A stretch of 64,000 bases of DNA from assembly GCA_030867875.1 (NCBI GenBank), contig JAOWCC010000577.1, forward strand, positions 93,167,740 through 93,231,739. The letters are read 5' to 3'. The stretch's first letter is position 1. Each line of letters opens with the position of its first letter. Below the pieces are notes generated by a model, which ran no database searches, was not told the origin of the DNA, and saw only the letters and a program-made list of their open reading frames with translations. Positions 32,363 to 43,141 of this stretch are shown in pieces. A program made the position numbers and the translations under genes. This DNA comes from Actinernus sp. WN-2022. Its lineage: Eukaryota; Cnidaria; Anthozoa; Actiniaria; Actinernidae.

Positions 32363-32635
32363 TTCTTGTATTTTTCTCATGTTTTGCTACTGTTTATTGT
32401 ATTTTTTTTCTTCTGTATTCTTCTTCAATAACACTTGCTCATTCATTTCAACATAAGATAAATGAGTATATTGAAGATCGTGCAATTTTGACGTCGAGTT
32501 TTCGTTTTTGATAGCTTTCTGAATTTGAATATCGTAGAGTTGACCTATTGAATGCCGTAGTGTGCTTGAAAAAATAATAGGAATAATTACTTATTGGAAG
32601 AAAAGATTATCTACTTGAAGATCCGCTTATAGGAT

Positions 32636-32835
32636 CCTGGATATACTTATGAAGTTGGCGATTTACTGCTCAACCAATGAGCAGTTAATCCGTCTAGTCA
32701 GGTCAGCGGCAAGATCACAGAAAACATGCGATATAAGACTTGCTGCGTGTGAGCGAACCGTCCGTACAGTAATCAACTGTGTTAACTGAATATGTCATCG
32801 CTTTGTTTCACTCGTGGATGCACGCAAGCGTAGAA
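32636..32835 (+). promoter_or_regulatory. orphan copy of the small-gene promoter segment
   Basis: It shares GATATACTTATGAAGTTGGCG with 36064-36085, and TCAGGTCAGCGGCAAGATCA, GTGAGCGAACCGTCCGT and TTAACTGAATATG with 34480-34605. No FPPIPKG exon follows it, so it appears to be a leftover of the duplication that made the family. The CRE-like site is reduced to ATATGTCATCG. Confidence 0.55.
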
Positions 32836-33059
32836 ACGAGTTATCGGGCTTACGGGAAATCGTATCACTCACTCACTATGGTGTTAGAACGCCGAAGAGC
32901 CTGTGGCAGGGTGATGATAGCAAGCGATATTCGATTTATTCAATATTTGCATATCAAGATGTAGAGGAAGTCTCATGAACTGCTCGTGCTATACGTGATT
33001 TATGGTAACTGAGTAATATTTTGAAAATTCTGATAATTGCACGAGCCGTTAAGCGCGAT

Positions 33060-33900
33060 TGAAATTTGAGAACTTTCAAAATATATATGATATATTTATA
33101 TATAGTATATTTATATGGCGGCTACTGCGAGAGAAGACTCTTGTAAAGGTTGAATCACGTGACCAAAAATCTCCACAAATCCTGGAGATTTTAATCATGT
33201 GATGTGGGCATCCAAGATGGGGGCCAAGCTAAATATGGAAATGTTTAACACGTGCCTACAAACCATAGGTATCCCAATCCGGAGTGAGCGAGACCACCGA
33301 GATGCGATTAACAGTATTTCCATGCGGCGTACGATGCAGTGAAAACAGGTCTACTAAACGGCTCGAAATGGTTTGCTTGGATAAAGAAACAGTGGAAGGG
33401 TATCACAATGCTACCAGGATGTGTCTAAGTGCTAAAGTCTAAGTGCTAAAGATTTAACGGTTTCTTCTGGCATTTATACGGATGAAACTTGCCAGAAAAC
33501 AACACAGCAAAGCACTTCATCAGGAGCCATTATCTATTACTCTACCTATACAATGGGTTTAATGTTATTTAAAATCGTTTTACTGATAACATTTGAGCAA
33601 TCGAATCTATATATATATACAAGTTATCTCTGGACTCAGTCCGTTACGTTGTGCCAATAAAAAGCATTGTTGAATAACCTTTGCGTCACAACTGAAGAGC
33701 CAATCAGAATACGTGATAGTTCAGCCTTTACCAGGGTCTTCTCCTGCAGTAGCCGCCATTTTGGATCTGACCGAGAAGACATGGGCACGAGGTTGGTATG
33801 GAAGCGCAACTCTGACCGGATGGGAGAAGGGAAATGCCGCCTGCATTCTTGAGAGATAAGAGCTTAAATATTTAACAATTATTCAGCGAGGTAAATATCC
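33060..33900. other. unassigned; small hairpin near 33170
   Basis: AATCACGTGACCAAAAATCT and AGATTTTAATCATGTGAT near 33153-33203 form a short inverted repeat. Otherwise no recognisable gene or element. Confidence 0.4.
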
Positions 33901-33936
33901 ACAACTATTCACCGACACTGAGGTGAATAATTGTTT

Positions 33937-34123
33937 TAGTATATACCACACTGCAGGAGAATAGCCAGCACAAAATAGTTATTTTATTGTCTGTCAAATG
34001 GACAAAAACTCGCGCGAGGTCATCACTGCTTCGGTCGGAGGTGAATATGAAATTATATATTCACTGTTTGAGTAGCCAATCAGAGCGAGCGAAAAGTGAT
34101 ATTCACTGATGTGGTATATACTA
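33937..34123. mobile_element. MITE with TAGTATATACCACAC ends, 187 bp
   Basis: The inverted ends TAGTATATACCACACTGCAG and ATGTGGTATATACTA match those of the outer element at 5085-6930. The flanking AGGTGAATAATTGTTTT is also shared with the region near 6850, so the true element may extend a little further. Confidence 0.7.
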
Positions 34124-34439
34124 AATGTGATTAAACCTCGCCGGAACCACTTCTCGTAGAGAGAAAATGACATCAATCCCGGGTTGAGGAGGGTGGGTGG
34201 GTGGGGCGCCAACTTCTATCACTATTGCATTTCCCTTTTATACACCCTAGATACCAAATTATGGGAGGTTGAGCCTTATGGCAACATACAGCTTTGTACG
34301 TCATTAATGAACTCCTATCGGCAGTATATAACAACTATTCAATGTCTTACCATAGTATACTATTTCTGCCTCGACTATCATATTGTCATTAATGACGTAT
34401 GGAAGCACAACTCCTCCCTTCTTAGAACCACCCCCAGAA

Positions 34440-34792
34440 GCAATAACTGACTGCTCACCCTATCAGAAGATAACACGTCTTGTCAGGTCAGCGGCAATAT
34501 CACAGAAAACATGTGATGTCCTAAAAGCTCAGACTCACATCACGTGAGCGAACCGCCCGTGCAATTATTTTACATTACTGTACTCATAGATTTTAACTGA
34601 ATATGACGTCAGTTTACGTCAACGCTTGGCTTCACTTTTCCACATATGGCGCATATGATTCGTATAAAGTATATATTTGCATGTTCATTTTCATGTGTCA
34701 TATCTGGCCATAACTCAGCTACTAGATTTTCTCACAAGGAGGTGGTTTGAAACTGAGGGAGTCGACATTTCTCTCCTTTGATTTCAACAGGT
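34440..34792 (+). promoter_or_regulatory. promoter and 5' exon of small-protein gene 2
   Basis: It contains a perfect CRE-type TGACGTCA at 34604-34611 with a second half site (TTACGTCA) 5 bp on, and TATAAAG at 34663. An inferred 5' untranslated exon ends at CAACAG|GTGAGA near 34791/34792. The same arrangement, TGACGTCA at 36109-36116 and TATAAA at 36168-36173, precedes copy 3. Conservation of these sites between the copies supports a real promoter, possibly CREB/ATF-responsive (inference). Confidence 0.55.
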
Positions 34793-35010
34793 GAGATATG
34801 ATGTTTGTATTTAACCGGTGTGTTGTGAAAAAAACGGGAGAATAACTTGATCTGGACAACAATCACATGGGTGTATTATAAATTGAGGCAGCATTCAAGC
34901 GAATTTATGCATGATTTCGTGCATGCATTATTGAACTGGAAATGTATTTATTTCTGTTCTCTTTTCTCTTATTCCGAAATACTCCAGTTTAGATATCAAA
35001 ATACTCTCGA

Positions 35011-35334
35011 ATGGATAAAGAAATGGAAAGCAAATTGGAAGATACTTCACTGAAGATGTGTTTACGCATCATTAGAACCTGTAATCATGTCAAAACCATT
35101 TACAGCACGAGCCAGAATTCCTTCAACAAGAAAGGCGCAGACGAGACCAAGAAAATCGAGGTTGGACCAAGTTCCTTTCCACCCATCCCAAAAGGTTATG
35201 TGAACTTGGTGACCAGGGACATTTACACGGCTCTCAATTTGCCATCGTTGGGTTTTAAAGAAAAGAAGGAATGGCTGGAGGTTTTGGATAACGACATTAA
35301 TATGCTACTGGGGACCGTAAGAGTATGCAAATAA
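35011..35334 (+). CDS. small FPPIPKG-motif protein 2, 107 aa
   Basis: Unrecognised family. The coding exon begins after the acceptor CTCCAGTTTAG at 34992, and the ATG is 18 nt later. The in-frame TGA in the preceding 5' exon rules out an upstream start. Order: charged N-terminus (MDKEMESKLEDTS), a basic/Cys segment (RIIRTCNHVKTIY), a Lys-rich linker, SSFPPIPKGYVNLV (about residues 53-66), then LGFKEKKEWLEVLDNDINML near the C-terminus. Compared with protein 1 the conserved elements are FPPIPKG-x-V-x-LV and EKKE-x-L-x-(V/I)-LD-x-DI-x-x-L. No signal peptide or membrane span. Upstream promoter and 5' exon are duplicated with it. A closely related but broken copy follows 1.5 kb downstream. Confidence 0.65.
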   Translation: MDKEMESKLEDTSLKMCLRIIRTCNHVKTIYSTSQNSFNKKGADETKKIEVGPSSFPPIPKGYVNLVTRDIYTALNLPSLGFKEKKEWLEVLDNDINMLLGTVRVCK

Positions 35335-35339
35335 AACGT

Positions 35340-36030
35340 TACAGACCAGTCCTTCACAAACCAGGACCCTTATACCCATCGCAGCTAACTAGTTTAAGCG
35401 CTGTAACAGAAACTAATGTTATTGTTAGAGAATTTACATCACATGTAAGCAATCTCGCTCTTTGGAAGTGTAGCTGATTCAGAATTCTTTATATTTCTGT
35501 TTCATGTTCTTTCGTTCGTTTGTTTCGTTTAGTCATGAACTTTTTGACCATAATAAATATCAGTCCATCTCTAATTTATATATGTAATCCATATTAACGC
35601 ATAAATCGTTGTAGTTCCAGTCACAATTCCCTGCTTGCGCGTTGTTTTGTGGTTAATTTGCAAAACCGATGTACTGTTTTCTGAGTTAGGTTCGTTTAAT
35701 ATACTTCAAACCAATTAGTAGTTCATACAGAGATTGATGTTACCGACACACGAAGTCCCACATTAATAATTCTAACGAGTTAGGGCCGCACCTTGATTCT
35801 GTAAGGTGTTACCTGCGTTACTGCTTGACGTCAGTCAAATATATATATTTAGTGATCATAATGCAGACAGTGTAACCACTCTTTCGGCTCAGTATTGTAG
35901 TGAGTGTTACGAATATGTACCTTGACTGAGTTTTGTTGAGGATAACGCCAATAGAAATAGGAGAAAGACTTGCGTCAGAGGTGCAGTTTCCCAGTTCTAA
36001 ACAGCATCTCTCACATTCGGTTTTTACGAC
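35340..36030. other. 3' flank of small gene 2
   Basis: 35340-35600 (GTCCTTCACAAACCAGGA, ACTAATGTTATTGTTAGA) is homologous to the 3' flank of the broken copy at 38690-39000, so the duplication includes the 3' UTR. The rest is unassigned. Confidence 0.6.
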
Positions 36031-37074
36031 GCCATCTTGGATTAGGCGCGTAGGGTCTCCTGGGTATACGTATGAAGTTGGCGATTACTGTACTTTGTTA
36101 AGTGAATATGACGTCAATCTACGTCAACGCTTGGATTCATTTTTCCACATATGGCGCATGTGATTCGTATAAAGTATATATTTGCATGTTCATTTTCATG
36201 TGTCTTCTCCGGCCATAACTCAGCTATACTAGATTTTCTCACAAGGAGGAGGTTTGAAACTGAGGGAGTCGACATTTCTCTCCTTTGATTTCAACAGGTG
36301 AGATATGATGTTTGTATTTAACCGAGGTGTTGTGCAAAAAATGGGAGAATAACTTGATCTGGACAACAATCGCATGGGTGTATTATAAATTGAGGCAGCA
36401 TTCAAGCGAATTTATGCATGGTTTTCATGCATGAATTATTGAACTGGAAATGTATTTATTTCTGTTCTCTTTTCTCTTATTCTGAAATACTCCAATTTAG
36501 ATATCAAAATACTCTCGAATGGACAAAGAAATGGAAAGCAAATTGGAAGATACTTCACTGAAGATGTGTTACGCATCATTATCACCTGTGATGTCAAAAC
36601 CATTTAGGTTCAAGCTTGAATGTGTATCCGAGATTGACGAATGGATGTGCTGCAATAAACTTAAACTCAATAGAGATAAGACTGAACTGCTTCTGCTTAG
36701 TTCCCGTTTCCGACCACAGCCAGTTTTAGCGTCAGTGAACGTTTGTAGTGAAATAATATGGCCCTCACGTACTGCCCGGAACATCGGTGTCTTATTCGAC
36801 CAGACCTAGTCTATGAACGACCATATTAATAATGCATGTAAATTCTCTTGTTATCAACTTAGACGTATTTCGAAAATTAGGAAGTACCTTAGTCTGAAAA
36901 CTACCCAGATCTTCGTTCATGCGTTCGTTACTTCTTCTAAATTAGACAACTGTAATTCTCTGTTTTATGGCCTTCCCAAATATCTAATCCAGTCGGAAAC
37001 TTCAACACGTTCAGAACGCTGCAGCTCGTCTCGTCACCTGCACCCGCAAGTATGACCATATCACACTGTTAAAA

Positions 37075-37560
37075 AAATAAAGTTCTAACAGTATTGGGTC
37101 TTTCAAATCAGCACTTAAGACATTTTTATTTCAGAGACATTTTAAAGAAAGATAAAAATGGGCCGGTCAGTTATTCTATCTTCCATCGCACATACATTCT
37201 CAAACGATTAGGATCTTAATTCGTTCAATAGTCCATATTTTATTCCTGAAATGTTTTAAAGAAATACGGAAAAGTTATTTAATTTTATTATTCTTTGCAC
37301 TGGCCTTTTTAACTGATTGAATTTTAATTGTCCAATAACCATATTCATTGGATGTACCATTTTTACCATTTCCATTTTTTAATGATAGCAATTTAATATA
37401 TATATAATTCGAAATTTAGTGTTCGTGCAAATCCGCATTACTTAAATTGACACAAATAGATCGATCAAATTAGATTAGGTTATTATATTGAATAGATTAT
37501 CTAGGTTTTAAGTGTGCCATTGTAAAAAGCATTGAGGTTTTATGCGTTCTCGATAACTTA
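37075..37560. mobile_element. first insertion within the LINE
   Basis: LINE sequence reads coherently up to YDHIT (about 37065) and again from GAATTACACTGGCTGCC (37577). The intervening ~490 bp begins with TTGGGTCTTTCAAATCAGCA, which reads like another LINE's C-terminus (GSFKSALKTFLFQRHF). The exact ends and duplication are unclear. Confidence 0.55.
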
Positions 37561-37705
37561 CTATTATTATTGCACGAATTACACTGGCTGCCTGTCGAAC
37601 AGCGCATTGTCTTTAAAGTACTTTTATTGACTTTTAAGGCTCTACATGGCCTAGCTCCTATTTACTAAAGTGACATTATAGAACAGTACAAACCAACAAG
37701 ATGCT

Positions 37706-38092
37706 AAAGAAACACCTAAGCATTAATTTATATTTTGTCCCCTTTACGCTGCCCAACGAGCTTCCTTTTTTGCCTCTGCTGCACAGTTACTGGGTGAGAA
37801 ATGGTCACAGAGCAGCGAGAAGGAAAAAATGGAGTTTCAGTTCTGAAGGGCGTTAAAGATTTTTATTTTTATATAAATTGTCGTTTTTTTTGCAAAGTTC
37901 AATGCTCTATTCTATCTACAAATCGTTTCTCTGTGACTTATGTTTCATTATTTTATTATCAATTGTGGTGTTTTTGTGTGTGTGTCTGTTCGCGTAAAAA
38001 AAATGTACGATATCTAGTGTGAACCCCCTAGATAAGTCATTTAATTGTACTCTTTGGGTAAACACTTCATTATATGTTTAAATAAAAAAATC
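37706..38092 (+). mobile_element. second insertion: 387-bp retroposed sequence
   Basis: Flanked by a 10-bp duplication ACAAGATGCT at 37696-37705 and 38093-38102, placed precisely where the LINE ORF is interrupted. It ends AAATAAAAAAATC, a polyadenylation-like end. It looks like a retroposed transcript. No source gene is recognised. Confidence 0.7.
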
Positions 38093-38755
38093 ACAAGATG
38101 CTTGAGATCAGCATCGGATAAATTGTTGTGTGTACCTGTAAGCAATTTAAAATCATATGGCGACAGGGCGTTTTCTGTGGCAACTCCTTCCTTGTGGAAT
38201 GCGCTTCCCAAGGAAGTGAGATCATGCAACTCACTGCACGTGTCTTCTTTTAAAAGTAATCTTAAAACGCATTTATTTCGCCACGCTTTTTAAATGTACA
38301 TTATAGTATAGTGTTTTATAGTATCTTATTTTCACAAGTTTTTTTTGTACAATCATGTAATTTTTATCAGATTTTTATTGATACCATTGTAAAGCGCCTA
38401 AAGCTGTAAATTATAGGCGGTATATTAGTGATTATTATTATTATTATTATTATTACGACGAGCACGACGCATTCCTTCAACAAGAAAGGCGCAAAAAAAG
38501 AGAAAGGAAAATGGAGGCCTGACCAAGTTCCTTTCCGCCCATCCCAAAATGTTATATGAACTTGGTGAGCACGGACGCTTCTACCACTCTCAATTTGCCG
38601 TCGGTGGGTTTTAAAGAAATTAAAGAAGGAATGGCTGGAGGTCTTGGATAACGACATTAATATGCTACGTGGGACCATTTACAACTGAGTGCATTGAAAT
38701 GACAAACAACCGAGTAGTCCTTCACAAATCAGGACTCTTACCTTTCGCAGCTAGA

Positions 38756-38876
38756 GCTTGTTGAAGCGATTTAACTGAAACTGATGTTATTGTTAGATAA
38801 TTTAGAGCACATGGAGCTTGTTGAAGCGATTTAACTGAAACTGATGTTATTGTTAGATAATTTAGAGCATATGGAT
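38756..38876. repeat. 60-bp local direct duplication
   Basis: GCTTGTTGAAGCGATTTAAC...AATTTAGAGCA occurs twice in tandem in the 3' flank of copy 3. Copy 2 has it once, so it arose after the gene duplication. The minus-strand frame at 38722-38955 is a by-product. Confidence 0.9.
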
Positions 38877-39311
38877 CATGCGAATCAATCTCGTTCAGTG
38901 GAAGCGTACTTGAATTCTTGCTGTTTTCATTCGTTCGTTCGTTTTGTTTATTCATGAAATCCTACCATAAAGGAATATTCCAGCTCTCTTTCTATGTATA
39001 TGTAATGATTAGTATTTTTAAAATGCTCATGATTTTAGGCTATAGCGTAGCGAGACCTCGCCGTTTAGAATGGGAGCCAGGACTATCTAGTTACCCAGGG
39101 TCGCTTAACGTACGCTTGACGGCGTTGTGTTGTGATGAGAGGCCTTTGTATTACGGGCTGCACACAGTTACTTTCTACGATTTTTTCTCTCTCCCCATTC
39201 CCCCTCCCTTCCTCTTCTCTACCCCAGTCCTCCTCTTCTCTTTTTTCTCTTTACACTATCCAGGGCCTGTTAACAGGCAAGGATACGGATAAATAATTGT
39301 CACATTCGGAA

Positions 39312-39370
39312 CGGCGGTAGACTGGCTTAGTGTAGTGGTTATGACGTCTGCATTACACGCCAACGGTCCA
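39312..39370 (+). pseudogene. tRNA-like fragment (SINE head)
   Basis: TGGCTTAGTGTAGTGGTTAT resembles a box A and ACACGCCAACGGTCCAAATA a decayed box B. The body is not recognisable. Confidence 0.3.
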
Positions 39371-39610
39371 AATATTTTCTCTCGTTTACCTTCTCTTCTT
39401 GTTTACCTGTGAACCTTAGCTCTAGGTAAGTGAGAATTCGTCGTTTACCTGTGAACCCTAGCTCTAGGTGAGTGATAACTCGTCGTTTATTCGTGAACTC
39501 GTCCGATAGTTAGGGTTCGTTTTGTGGTTCAGGTTATAGGATTTGTCTTAGAGCAATGATAATCATTACTTTAAACCTCGAGAACGCGTTGGAACAGGCT
39601 ACTCTCTCTA

Positions 39611-39871
39611 TATACAGCTATTTCAATTAATGTTGTCTGGGAGATAGGGAATAGGTCATTAGGGAATAGGGTATTAGGGAATATAACATTAGGGAATATT
39701 GCATTTTAAAAATGGATAAATAAACCGTAAGCTGAGTAGACTAAGTCTTCCAGGTCGTATAACTCGTAACAATAATTCATTATAAGCTTTTTTTTACTTA
39801 TAATACCCTAATGCCCTATTCCCTAATGCCATATTCCCTAATGACCTATTCTTAATTGAAATAGCTGTATA
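39611..39871. mobile_element. MITE with CAGCTATTT ends and a different interior
   Basis: The ends TATACAGCTATTTCAATTAA and TTAATTGAAATAGCTGTATA are shared with the 30757 and 56023 elements. The subterminal region instead consists of repeats of CATTAGGGAATA on the left and TATTCCCTAATG on the right. Confidence 0.8.
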
Positions 39872-39887
39872 ACATAGTCAATCTTTA

Positions 39888-40004
39888 GGCCCGATTCAAA
39901 CGTCGAACTTTTCATGCGTCGAACCTAATTAGATCAAAAGAAGCCTCCTAATTATCTTTTCAATTGCGTTCGGCGCATGAAAAGTTCGCCGTTTGAATAG
40001 GGCC
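39888..40004. mobile_element. 117-bp PIF/Harbinger-like MITE
   Basis: The ends GGCCCGATTCAAACGTCGAA and TTCGCCGTTTGAATAGGGCC are inverted, with TTA duplications at 39885-39887 and 40005-40007. Confidence 0.8.
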
Positions 40005-40300
40005 TTATTGATCCTTGTAATTTTCATTGAAACCATCCTATTGTAATGATTGTGTTATATAGTTATGTAGAAGTAATCTGATGTCTTTTGTTTTTTTCTT
40101 CTCATTGTTTTCCACTTAACCCGGCTCGATTAGCTTAGTTAGTTGCAGGTTAGTGTTGTGATGTAAACTAATTCATGTTGAATTTATAAAATATACAGTA
40201 AGTTATTGAATAAGATTTGCCATAACTGATCAGTTCCTATAAAATTTCTTCTAGCAGATGTTCGTCTGTTTGTTTGTTTTTCTCACTGGTTTGCCTCAAC

Positions 40301-40620
40301 GATATATTAGCTCAGTTGATATCTAGCTATAGCACGGTCTAGGGTGCGGGAGGTCGGGGGTTCGAATCCCGGCCACGTCCTTGGGCAGGGACGTATAAGC
40401 CTTTGGCCTTGTCTCTTTCCTCTTCTAATCTGTACGAGGGGACGTAAAAGAACGAAATTGTAGGGGATTGTCTCCCAACATAGCAGCCTGGTATTCTAAG
40501 ATACTAACTCTAAACTGCACGGCAGCACATTGCGCCACAAGAACAGTCCATATCACAAAAATAACCCTGTGGATCGCATTTGAAAAACAGGGAGACGTCA
40601 CGGGTCTCCCCGAGGGAGTG
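40301..40620 (+). mobile_element. tRNA-derived SINE, plus strand
   Basis: ATTAGCTCAGTTGAT (box A) and GGGGGTTCGAATCCCGG (box B) at about 40306-40372, then a body beginning GTCCTTGGGCAGGGACGTAT. It differs in body from the SINE at 59.3 kb. The T-arm pairs well, but the D and anticodon arms do not make a normal tRNA. Confidence 0.7.
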
Positions 40621-40639
40621 GCTTAATTTCGAGTGAAAC

Positions 40640-43085
40640 AATTAAATTAAATTAAATTTATTTTTGCTCATATTTTTTTTATACAATAATTATAAAATAC
40701 AGACAGAGAACGGAGATAGACTAAGTGTAATATAATAAATAATAAGAAATGTGTAAACCTGAGGGCTAAGTTAACCGCTGGGTTTTCTAGTTAACCCCGA
40801 GCTATATTTAGTTAAGTGTTTATAACAGGTAGAGAAAAAAAAGGAGTTTAAGAATTAACAAAATAATTTTAGAGAATTAGAGAGAGAATAATGATATATA
40901 GAAATCATGAGTGTTGCTCTGACAGTATATAACGTTTCAATTGTTTTGAAAAGGCGAATGCACTTAAACCCTTCATGTTAGTCGGGAGGTCTTTCCAAAG
41001 ATTAATTGCCATAAAAGAGATCATTTGTTTGCCTGTATTTGTTTTTACTTCTGATTTATAGAGGTTTTGTTTGGCTGCGTATCTGGTATTATAGTTATGA
41101 ACACTGCTGGCATATTTAAACATGCTGGCAAACATGCTTGGTAACAGTCCTTTGTGCCATAGATACGTAAATTTTAAAGCATGTAAGCGGTAGACGTTAT
41201 ATACTGTAAAAATATCTAATAGATTTAGCAAGGGTTGAGCGCTTTCCGTATCTTTTCCATGGGGAATTGCAAAGAATCAGCGGTAATCTGGCTACATTAT
41301 TTTGTTTAACTTGAACTTTTTGAATATGAGATTTGTAGGCGCTACCCCATGCTAAGATGGCATAAGATATATATGGATAGATTAAGTTATAGTAAATTTG
41401 TTTAAGTTGTAGGATAGAAAGATAGTGCCTTAATTTGGATAAAATTCCAGTATTTCGAGATATTCGCGAGAAGATGTACGAAATATGATACTTCCAGGAT
41501 ATCGAGTCATCGATCATTACTCCTAAATATTTAATACATTTCTTTCGATCCAAAGAGTGGCACGATCCATCTTTGCTCCTGATTTGTATGTCAATAGGCG
41601 TATCCTTTTTTCTTGCATACTTTAACAATCATAAAATTTGTTTTTAACATATTTATAGTTAATTTATTAATATCACACCATTCCTTGATCTTAGTTAGTT
41701 CAGAGTTCATTAATGTCTCCAGAGTTTTCAAGTTACTTGCAGAAGCGCAAACACATTTGTGTCATCAGCAAAAAAAATGAAATTTAACTTTTCGGAACAG
41801 TTTGGTAAGTCGTTTATATAAATTAAAAATAACAGAGGGCCTAGCGTACTTCCTTGCGGAATTCCACATATCATTGTTTGCTTTGGAGACTCAACATCTC
41901 CCAATGAAACATATTGTTTTCTATTTGAGAGGTAGCTAGCAAACCATTTTAAAGGGAGCCCTCGAATTCCATAACTTTCAAACTTTTTAAGCAATATACC
42001 ATGATTCACAGTGTCGAAGGCTTTGGAAAGTCTAAAAAAAAAAAAACAGGTATACAAGTTACTATCTATTGCTTTTCTAAGGCTGTCCGTAATTTCTATT
42101 ATAGCTTGAGCAGTTGAGCGACCTTTTCGGAAACCAAATTGAAATTGAAAAAGAATGTCTTGTTTTTCAATGTAATTTAAAAGTTGTTTATGTATCAGTT
42201 TTTCGAATATTTGGGTGAGGGTTGATAAGGTTGAGATCCGACGGTAGTTGGTGGGGTCAATAGTTTCTCCACCTTTGTCAATGGGTGTTATCCTAGAGAT
42301 TTTTAGTATATCCGGGACAACGCCCTGAAGCAAGGATTGGTTAAAAATTTGCGTTAATGTTTCACTTATATGATCACACGCGAGCTTAATACACTTTGGG
42401 TGGACTCCGATTGATGATTTATTTAATTTTATTCCCATTATTGCGTCATGGACTTCATGAACATAAATGCCACGGAGCATAAAGCTATTTTGGAAATCTC
42501 GTTTAATGTATTTATTAGGATTAGTATCACTTTGTGGAAGTTTCTCGGCAAGGTCTCGCCCAACATTGATGAAATGTGTATTTAGTTGTTGTGCAATATC
42601 AGATTAATCGGTGTAGCATTTATTTTTATACAATAGTTTCGTAATTTTTGTTTGTATGTAATTCTTCTTTCTGTTTAGTATCATTGGCAATTAACTTCCA
42701 TGTTGTTTTTAAGTTCTCACTATTTAAGTTAAATTGTTCTCTAAAATAGTTATTTTTGGCTGCTTCTTTAATTTAATTTATTATTATAGGCTTTATATAT
42801 TTTAACTTTGTTAGGATCCTTAGCTTACTAAGGAAATAAGTTTTAAAAAGTTTTTGCTTTCGTTTTATAGAGGTAAGAATGGCGTTGGAAATCCAAGGTT
42901 TGTTTGATTGTTTCATTCTTTTGTTAGATAATCTACTCATGCAACGGCGCGTGTTTATCAGAAATTGATTGGAGCGTAATAACTACATTATTCATACTTT
43001 CGTTGACATTTTCACTAATGAGACCATTGAAATCAACAGTTTCTATATCTCTCAAGAACAACTCATTATCAAACTGAGAAAAATC
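40640..43085 (-). pseudogene. 5'-truncated LINE (CR1-like), reverse strand
   Basis: On the minus strand from 43085: linker (DNELFLRDIETVDFNG), pre-RT segment, RT with NYRRISTLSTLTQIFEK, QFQFGFRKGRSTAQA, KAFDTVNHGILL, GIPQGSTLGPLLFLIYINDL and catalytic FFADDTNVF (42480-41728). Then, in another frame, KYLGVMIDDSISWKYHI and YPYISYAILAWGS (41628-41197), then SSVHNYNTRYAAKQNL and INLWKDLPTNMK to 40905. An (AATTT)n-type tail is at 40643-40665. The endonuclease is missing and at least three frame breaks separate the blocks. A poly-A run at 42041-42052 disturbs the RT A-box. Confidence 0.88.
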
Positions 43086-43141
43086 TCGGAAATATTTTGT
43101 GTCGGTTGAAATTCACGCATGCGCAAGCGTGTTGTAGAACT

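Larger units (their letters stand above)
36607..38456 (+). mobile_element. 5'-truncated LINE (L2/CR1-like) with two insertions
   Basis: Begins mid-ORF with CVSEIDEWMCCNKLKLNRDK and continues SRFRPQPVLASVNVC, YLSLKTTQIFVHAFV and FYGLPKYLIQ. After an interruption at about 37075-37560 it continues LHWLPVEQRIVFKVLLLTFK and LHGLAPIY. After a second interruption (37706-38092) it ends with ATPSLWNALPKEVRSC and FKSNLKTHLFRHAF at 38292. The 3' end has GTAAAGCGCCTAAAGC and a (ATT)n tail at 38433-38455. 5' truncation and the tail show ordinary target-primed insertion. Confidence 0.85.
36064..38690 (+). pseudogene. small FPPIPKG gene copy 3, broken by LINE
   Basis: This is a tandem copy of the 34.4-35.6-kb gene. 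Promoter (CRE, TATA), 5' exon and donor (CAACAG|GTGAGA near 36299) and the start of the coding exon (ATG 36519) are nearly identical to copy 2. A missing T in GTGTTACGC shifts the frame after about 17 codons. At about 36606, after AAAACCATTTA, a LINE is inserted. The rest of the exon resumes at about 38456 (GAGCACGACGCATTCCTTCA) and runs to about 38690, where KKEWLEVLDNDINML is still readable in one frame. Further frameshifts lie in the resumed part. It cannot make the protein. Confidence 0.85.

Noticed and set aside
40301..40375. Functional tRNA gene
   Set aside because: The T-arm is excellent, but the D and anticodon arms are irregular and too long and the element continues as a SINE.
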